Below, in pieces: positions 57,001 to 64,000 of a stretch of 64,000 nt of DNA. The stretch covers positions 3,019,762 through 3,083,761 of the forward strand of contig NC_045432.1 in assembly GCF_902635505.1 (NCBI RefSeq), written 5' to 3'. The position numbers and the translations under genes are program-made. The first letter of the stretch is position 1. Each line of letters opens with the position of its first letter. The notes under the pieces are model-generated. The model did not search any database and was not told the DNA's origin. It saw only the letters and a list, made by a program, of their open reading frames with translations. Origin of the DNA: Sarcophilus harrisii (Eukaryota > Chordata > Mammalia > Dasyuromorphia > Dasyuridae).

Positions 57001-60000
57001 CAACCTTTCTCTCTCAGAACTAGATAAATCAAACCACAAAACAAATAAAAAAGAAGTTAAAAACATAAATAGAATGTGAGAAAAGTTAGGTATGATAGAT
57101 CTTTGGAGAAAACTGAATGGAGGCAGAAAGGAATACACTTTCTTCTCAGCAGTTCACAGAATCTATAAAAAATTGACCATATATTAGGACATAAAGACCT
57201 CAAAATTAAATGCAGAAAGGCAGAAATAGTAAATGCATTTTTTTCATATCACAATGCAATAAAAACAACATTCAAAAAAAGGTAGGGGTAAATAGAACAG
57301 AAAGTAATTGGAAATTGAATAACCTCATCCTAAAGAATGAATAGATGAAACAGCAAATCATAGACACAATTAATAATTACACCCAAGAGAATGATAACAA
57401 TGATACAACATACCAACATGTGTGGGATGCAGCCAAAGTGGAAATAAAGGGAAATTGTATATCCTTAGAGGCTTACTTGAATAAAACAGAGAAAGAGAAG
57501 ATCAATGACTTGGGCTTGCAATTTTAAAAGCTAGAAAAAGAGCAAATTAAAAACCCCCAATCAAATACTGAACTTGAAATTTTAAAATTAAAAGGAGAAA
57601 TTGATAAATTTGAAAGTAAAACAAAAGACTATTGCATTAATAAATAAAACTAAGAGTTGGTTTTATGAAAAAACCAATAAAATAGATAAACTGTTGGTAA
57701 ATCTGATTAGAAAAAGGAAAGAGCAAAATCAAATTGTTACTCTTAAAAATGAAAAGGGAGAACTTGCCACTAATGAAGAGGAAATTAGAGCAATAATTAG
57801 GAGCTACTTTGCCCAACTTTATGCCAATAAATTTGATAACCTAAGTGAAATGGATGATTGCCTTCAAATATATAGGCTGCACAGATTAACAGAGTAGGGA
57901 GTAAATTGCTTAAATAGTCCCATTTTAGAAAAAGAAATAGAACAAGCTATTAATCAGCTCCCTAAGAAAAAATCCCCAAGACCAGATGTATTTACATGTG
58001 AATTCTACCAAACATTTAACGAACAATTAACCCCAATACTATATAAACTATTTGAAAAAATAGGGATTGAAGGAGTCCTACCAAATTCCTTTTATGACAC
58101 AGACATGGTACTGATACCTAAACCAGGTAAGTTGAAAACAGAGAAAGAAAATTATAGATCAATCTCCCTAATAAATGTTGATGCAAACATCTTAAATAAA
58201 ATATTAGCAAAAAGACTACAGAAAATCATCCCCAGGATAATATACCATGACCATGTTGGATTTATACCAGGAATGCAGGGCTGGTTCAGTATAAGGAAAA
58301 CTATTAGCATAACTGACTATATCAATAACCAAATTAACAAAAAATATATGATCATCTCAATAGATGTAGAAAAAGCATTTAATAAAATCCAACATCTATT
58401 CCTATTAAAAACACTTGAAAGTATAGGAATAAATTGACTTTTCCTTAAAATACTCAGTAGCATCTATTTAAAACTGTCAGTAAGCATCATATGTAATGGG
58501 GATAAACTGGAACCATTCCCAGTAAGATCAGGAGTGAAACAAAGTTAGCCACCATCAACATTACTATTCAATATTGTATTGTATTAGAAATGCTAGCTTC
58601 AGCAATAAGAGATTTGAGAAAGAGATTAAAGGAATTAGAGTAGGTAATGATGAAACCAAATTATCTTTGCTGATGATATGATGTTACACTTAGAAAACCC
58701 CAGAGATTCTACTACAAAGCTATTGGAAATAATCCACACCTTTAGCAAAGTTGCAGGATACAAAATAAACTCACATAAGTCATCAGCATTCCTAAATACC
58801 ACTAACAAAATCCAACAGAGTTATAAAGAGAAATTCCATTTAAAGTAACTACTGATAATATAAAATATTTGGGAAACTATCTGCCAAGGGAAAATCAGAA
58901 ACTTTATGAGCAAAATTACAACCCTTTTCACACAAATTAAGTCTGATATAACCATTTAAAAATTAAATGTTTGGATAGGCTGAGAAATATAATAAAGATG
59001 ACAATTACCTAAACAATCTATTTATTTAAAGGCCAACCAATCAGACCCCAAAACTTTATTTTAAGACCTGAAAAATAAAACAAAGTTCATATGGAAAACA
59101 AAAAGGTCAAGAATTTAAGGGAATTAATGAAAAAACAAATGATGGTGGCTTAGCTGTACCAGATCTAAAATTAATTAGAGAGAGCAAGTTACCAAAACTA
59201 TTTGGATTGACTAAGGAAAGATTAGTTGACGTGGAATGATTAGGTTCAGGATAAAACAGTCAAGAAATATAGCAACCTAGTCTTTTGAAAAACCCAAAGA
59301 TCCAGCTTTTGGGATAAGAACTTACTGTTTAAAAATTGCTGGGAAAATTGGAAATTAGTATAGAACTTGGCTTGATCCACACTTAACACCAAAACAAGGT
59401 AAGGGTCAAATGGTTCAAGGATTAGGCATAAAGAATGAGATTATAAATAAATTAGAAAACAAGATAGTTTACCCTCAGACCTGTGGAGGAGGAAGGAATT
59501 TTGGACCAAAGAAGAACAGAGATTATTATTGAGACAAAATAAAAATTTTGATTTACCAAATTAAAAAGTTTTTGTACAAACAAAACTAATGCAGACAAGA
59601 TTAGAAGGAAAGCAATAAACTGAGAAAACATTTTTACAGTCAAAGGTTCTGATAAAGGCCTCATTTCCAAAATATATAGAGAACCAATTCTAATTTATAA
59701 GAAATCAAGCCATTCTCCAATTGATAAATGGTCAAAGTATATGAACAGACAATTTTCAGAGGAAGAAATTGAAACTGTTTCTAGCCATATGAAAAGATGC
59801 TCCAAGTCATTATTAATCATAAAAATGCAAATTAAGAGAACTCTGAGATACACCTGTCAGATTGGCTAAGATGACAGGAAAAAATAATGCTGAATGTTTG
59901 AGAGGATGTGGGAAAACTGGGACACTGGTACATTGTTGGTGGAATTGTGATTACATCCAGCCATTCTGGAGAGTGATTTGGAACTATGCTTAAAAAGTTA

Positions 60001-60143
60001 TCAAACTGTGCATACCCTTTGATCCAGCAGTGTTACTACTGGGCTTATATCCCAAAGAGATACTAAAGAAGGGAAAGGGACCTGTACGTGCATGAATGTT
60101 TGTGGCAGCCCTCTTTGTAGTGGCCAGAAACTGGAAACTGAAT
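54100..60143 (+). mobile_element. Near-full-length L1 (5' UTR, ORF1, most of ORF2)
   Basis: It starts with the L1 5' end GGGGTGAAGCCAAGATGGTG. After an 0.8-kb leader, ORF1 begins near 54888 with MSKK and shows coiled-coil repeats (KLEKENNILKCELEK) and the RNA-binding block DNLRIMGLPENYDEK (frame 55322-55603). ORF2 begins near 56585: endonuclease (56618-57300), then reverse transcriptase with the blocks [18 protein letters not shown] (58105-58437) and FADDM (near 58667), and the C-terminal domain to 60143. Both ORFs carry several stops and frameshifts, so it is not functional. It continues after the LTRs to about 62165. Confidence 0.82.
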
Positions 60144-60436
60144 TGTTGTGTTCTTTTTCCAAAACACAGCCAGGTGATAAAAGTTCAGATCTTTTATTGT
60201 GTCCTTCAATATAGCCCGGTTAGCTCAGGGCTATCTCTCTGCTTGGTTCCAAGAGATCTTGCAGCTTTGTCCCTGGCTTCTGCCTCTGCTTTCTTCAGCC
60301 TCCAGCCAGCACCAAGTTGGAAGATGCAATGAATCTCTTTTGCCTCGAAGATAGGGCTTGTGGGCTTCCTCCCAGAGTGCTCCTCTCTGACCTCAGTCAA
60401 TGTTCCCAAGAAAACTCTCTCAAGCTCTAAGAGTTT

Positions 60437-60488
<52 letters not shown>

Positions 60489-60824
60489 CTCCCAAAGGTT
60501 AACTCCTCCTTCTGGAGAGAGAGGGATTCTGGGTTATCTCCCAGAGTCCTCTCTTGCCCTAAGGGAGGTGTGAATTCGGATATCTTATACTAAGCCTGAA
60601 ATCTCCCAAACGTGTGAACTCCATTGAGTACTTAGATACTTATGAGCTCCCTAAAGGTGTGAACACAAGCATTGTTTCCATCAGTTGTACTTAGTACCTT
60701 GTTTCAAGTTCTGGCCCAAAATATTTCCTTCTAAGATCAAATCAATCATATTGAACCATGCTAAATCAGAGAATTATTGTTTCTATCAACTTTAATGGCT
60801 TAACAGTTTGTAAAGATTCCAACA
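60144..60824 (-). mobile_element. Solo LTR, ERV2-like family 'A', 6-bp TSD
   Basis: The 681-bp unit, TGTTGTGTTC to ATTCCAACA on the + strand, is flanked by CTGAAT at 60138-60143 and 60825-60830. It is oriented minus and interrupts the L1 ORF2 C-terminus. It includes the (TA)n at 60439-60486 at the TATA-box position of its relatives. Confidence 0.85.
60439..60486. repeat. (TA)24 microsatellite inside an LTR
   Basis: Forty-eight bases of pure TA occupy the position of the TATA box seen in related LTRs (CATATATAAG at about 38970; TTATATATCC at about 52683). Confidence 0.9.
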
Positions 60825-60884
60825 CTGAATGGATGCCCATCAATTGGAGAATGGCTGAATAAATTGTGGTATATGAACGTTATG

Positions 60885-61556
60885 GGCCAGAACTTGAAAC
60901 AAGGTGCTAAGTCAATTGAATTTATAGAGACAATATTTATCTAATTTAGCATGGTTCAGTATGATTGATTTAATCCTACAAGGAGATGTTATGGGCCAGA
61001 CCTTGAAACAAGGTACTAAGTGGAATTGATAAGACAGTGGTTAAATCTAGAGGCTTCTAGCTTATATACTTCACACTGAGTACAAACCAATCATTATATC
61101 ACTAGAAAACCATTATTTTTTGTAGGATTAAATCAATGCTAAACTAGATTTAATCCTATAACAAATAATAGTTTCCTACTGATATAATGATTTGTGTATA
61201 CTCAGTGTGGAGCATATGAGGAAGAATCTCTCAGGGCCAGAAAGACAAGTGCACTAGAAGCTCTCAGACCCTTAGCCAGGATTCAGTTGGGGAGATTCAG
61301 AAGCCAGAGAAGGCAGGTGGGAGCTCAAGCTCTCAGAACCAAGGCCAGACTTAAAAGCTCTCCAGAAAGCTGTCTAGCTCCAAGAAAGTGACAATAATGG
61401 ATCTGGACTATAAGAAAGCTAATTGGGCCACAGGAAAGGAGACAAGACTTGGAAAGAAACAATAAAGGATTTGGACCTTAATCCCTGGCTGCACTTGTGG
61501 TTATTACTGAACTGAAAGGAAGGCTGCTCCTAGGGAACCCCAAGAAAACCCCAACA
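60885..61556 (+). mobile_element. Solo LTR, ERV2-like family 'A' (plus)
   Basis: The body is shared with the other family 'A' copies, ending AACCCCAACA-like at 61556 after an AATAAAGG signal (61461-61468). Its first 100 bp include a local duplication of the block GTTATGGGCCAGA (60881 and 60988). The L1 text ATATGAA(C/T)GTTATGG occurs on both sides, so the insertion involved a longer duplication than usual or later rearrangement. Confidence 0.68.
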
Positions 61557-61571
61557 AAAGAATATTACATT

Positions 61572-62165
61572 TTAAAGAGAATATTACATATGAATGTTAT
61601 GGAATATTATTGTTTGGTAAGAAATGACCAGCAGGATGATTTCAGAAAGGCCTGGAGAGACTTACACGAACTGATGCTGAGTGAAATGAGCAGGACCAGG
61701 AGTTAATTATATACTTCAACAACAGTACTATATGATCATCAGTTCTGATGGACGTGGCTCTCTTCAACAATGAGATGAACCAAATCAGCTCCATTTGTTC
61801 AATAATGAATAGAACCAGCTACACCCAGCAAAAGAACTCTGGGAAATGAGTGTGAACCACTACATAGCATTCCTAATCCCTCTATTTTTATCTGCTTGCA
61901 TTTTGATTTACTTCACAGGTTAATTGTACATTATTTCAAAGTCCGATTCTTCTTGTACAGCAAAATAACCGTATGGATATGTATACATATATTGTATTTA
62001 ACATATACTTTAACATATTTAACATGTATTAGTCTACCTGCCATCTGGGGGAAGGGTGGGAGGAAAGGAGGGGAAAAATCAGAACAAAAGGTTTTGCAAT
62101 TATCAGTGATGAAAAATTACCCATGTATTTATCTTGTAAATAAAAAGCTATAATAAAAAAATAAA
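61572..62165 (+). mobile_element. L1 3' end (continuation of the 54100 element)
   Basis: The ORF2 terminal block (MEYYCLVRNDQQDDFRKAWR, frame 61497-61706) is followed by a 3' UTR and an A-rich tail (TAATAAAAAAATAAAAAAG) at about 62165. Confidence 0.8.
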
Positions 62166-62169
62166 AAAG

Positions 62170-63410
62170 ATCATGTCTAAGTTCTTTTTTTATCATGGTA
62201 TTTAGGAAGTTCAATAATTCTTAGATTGTCTCCCCTAGATCTATTTTCCAAGTCAGTTGTTTTTCCAAAGAGGTATTTTACATTTTTGGAGTTTTGTTTG
62301 ACTGATTCTTAAAGTCGCATTGAGTCATTCACTTCCACTTGTTCAATTCTAATTTTTAGTAAATCATTTTCTTCAGATGGGTTTTTAAATCTTCTTTTTC
62401 ATTTGGCCACTTGAACTTTTAAATGAGTTGTTTTGTTCATTTTTTTTCCCATTTCAAAAATTCTGGCTTTCAGCAAATGGGTTTCTTTTTCAAATCTGTT
62501 TTGTAAGGAGTTATATGCATTTTTCATTTGTCAAATCTATTTTGTAAGGAGTTATATATTTTTCTATTTCAATAAGTTTATTTTTAAATAGTTTTCTTCA
62601 GATAATTTCTGTTTCCTTTTCCAAACTCTCTTGCAAAGTTTTTCTTTTCTTTCCCCATTTTTCTTCTAATTCTCTTTTAAGATCCTTTTTTAATTCTTCC
62701 AAGAGGACCTTGTGAATTGGAGACTAATTTCTATCACCCTATGGGGCTTCATCTGGAGATGATTTGCCTTTGTATCCTCAGAGTTTGAAGTCTATTCTCT
62801 GTCTCCATCGGAGCTATCTATGGTAAGAGTTCTTTTTGCTTTTTTGATAATTTTTTTTAAAGGTTGAAGTCTGCTCTTAGGCAAATGAGAGATTGTCCCA
62901 AGCTTCCTCTCCAGATGACAGGAGCTTTATGCTGCCCTGGGCCGGTGCTACTGACTTCCTTTCTGTGCTTTGTGGGCATCATCAAATGCATCATTATCCT
63001 GTCATTCAGAGGTGCACTATGTGCCTTCTATAATAGTATTGTTGGTCTCAGAGCTAATTTGCTGATCTATTCACTTCCAACCAGGACAGAGTTGCCAACG
63101 TTGCTGTATTTTGGCTAAGAACTTCCTGATAGATCCCCCCAGTGCAAGGGTGCCACACTGCTCCACGTCCCTATTCTGTGCCTGTGCTGGGCTGTCTCCT
63201 CCCGCCACCCTGCCTCCACCTGACTGAATGGACTTTTCCTGAATTTCTTCCAAAATATTTTCTGCTGGAAATTTCTTATGCTTCAAATATTTATGACTTG
63301 CATCACTCCAAAACCCCTTCAGAGGCTTGATCTGGTGTTGATCTGAGGGGAGCCAGGAAGAGCTCAGACAAAGACCTGTCTCTCTGCCACCTTGGCTCCA
63401 CCCCAATAAA
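62170..63410 (-). mobile_element. L1 5' end: ORF1 and 5' UTR (minus)
   Basis: Read on the minus strand it starts with the L1 5' end GGGGTGGAGCCAAGGTGGCA (63406 leftwards), passes through a leader and enters ORF1 coiled-coil text (62170-62720). It is cut by the tail of the + strand L1 ending at 62165; no remainder is recognised left of 54100. Confidence 0.7.
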
Positions 63411-64000
63411 ATAAATTTAAAAAAATAAAAATAAAATAAAAGTAAAGTAGGGCTCTGCTTCCAGTGTGGATTGTGTACTGTCTCAATTCCCTTAGGTTTT
63501 TGTGCAGCTGTTTTCGAAGAATATTCTAAGGACCTGTGAGTTTTCAGTTTTTCCAAGAACTGTTTATTACTTTCTTGATCTATGCTTTGGTCCATGAATG
63601 ACCACACTCTTTCTTGCCCTTGAACTGTGAGAAGGGTACCTGCTCCTCTTCAGCTTCAAGCTCTGGTGTGCTAGTGCTCCTCCTTGCCCTGGATCTGTCA
63701 CCCAGGACTCTGACCCAGATCTGAATGTGAGCAATACAATAGAGCCCTGACTCAGTGCTATCAAAGAGAGCCCTGCAATTTCCTTCTTACCAGTTATTCG
63801 ACCCCATTATCATTTTTAGGCTGAGAGCTCTGGAAGCCATTGCTGCCATTTTTGATTCAGTGGCTCTCAAAACATGTTTCTCCTTTCCTGGGGCTGGGAC
63901 CATCTTCCATGACCTGAAGTGGACTGTGCTTCACTCTCACTCATGTGTGACAAACAGTTCCTGCTGATGTTCTAAGTTGTTTTGGAATCCGTGAGATTAG
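63411..64000 (-). mobile_element. Probable older L1 5' leader (minus)
   Basis: Composition and blocks such as GACCTGAAGTGGACTGTGCT resemble a marsupial L1 leader that I recall from other copies. An A-rich stretch at 63410-63445 separates it from the previous element. The frame 63071-63607 (minus) spans both leaders and shows no known domain. Confidence 0.4.

Noticed and set aside
63071-63607. A 178-codon minus frame, the second longest in the window
   Set aside because: It crosses two L1 leader regions and an A-rich junction and shows no domain; a chance frame in repeat DNA.
1-64000. CRISPR arrays, bacterial operons, rRNA or tRNA genes
   Set aside because: No spaced direct repeats, operon-like gene strings or rRNA blocks were seen. 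tRNA-like boxes occur only as SINE heads.

Overview
The window reads as nuclear DNA of a marsupial, probably an Australian lineage, though the species cannot be fixed from sequence alone. Most of it is LINE-1 of a marsupial type: reverse-transcriptase blocks on both strands, recurrent 3' UTRs, and 5' ends of the form GGGTGGAGCCAAGATGG. Also present are tRNA-type CORE-SINEs, a second SINE type with an AAC-rich tail, MIR/L2/L3-like relics, hAT miniature elements and several endogenous-retrovirus LTRs. By eye well over two thirds is mobile DNA. There is no bacterial-type gene, CRISPR array, rRNA or convincing tRNA gene.

The only convincing host gene lies on the + strand at 46266-49377 (four coding exons, 152 residues): a secreted protein with one complete 8-cysteine WAP domain and one Kunitz-type domain. 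Its WAP cysteine spacing is the same as that of EPPIN, and all three introns are phase 1, as expected for the EPPIN/WFDC6 class. The Kunitz cysteine frame is perfect but the inhibitory loop is unusual (Ser at P1, Lys where Gly is nearly invariant). The gene sits in a relatively L1-poor island (about 44.8-52.3 kb) flanked by LTRs.

Layout: 0-0.7 kb solo ERV1 LTR; 0.7-4.8 kb mostly unique with SINE/MIR and an L1 end; 4.9-11.8 kb minus-strand L1s, one younger copy nested with a 15-bp target-site duplication (TSD); 12.7-26.2 kb a near-full-length + strand L1 split by a 7.4-kb minus-strand ERV1 provirus (14110-21480), which is itself split by a minus-strand L1 (14713-16084); 26.2-44.5 kb a mosaic of L1 pieces with SINEs, an hAT element and two solo LTRs; 44.5-52.3 kb the gene island; 52.3-54.1 kb LTRs; 54.1-62.2 kb a long + strand L1 carrying two LTRs; 62.2-64 kb minus-strand L1 5' sequence.

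No new multi-gene system is visible. The items most worth following are the WAP-Kunitz gene and its odd inhibitory loop, a recurrent L1 derivative in which the endonuclease region is joined directly to the 3' UTR (two copies sharing one junction), recurrent L1 3'-end units starting at the same L1 position, the three-level nest, and microsatellites that appear to have grown from LTR sequence motifs.
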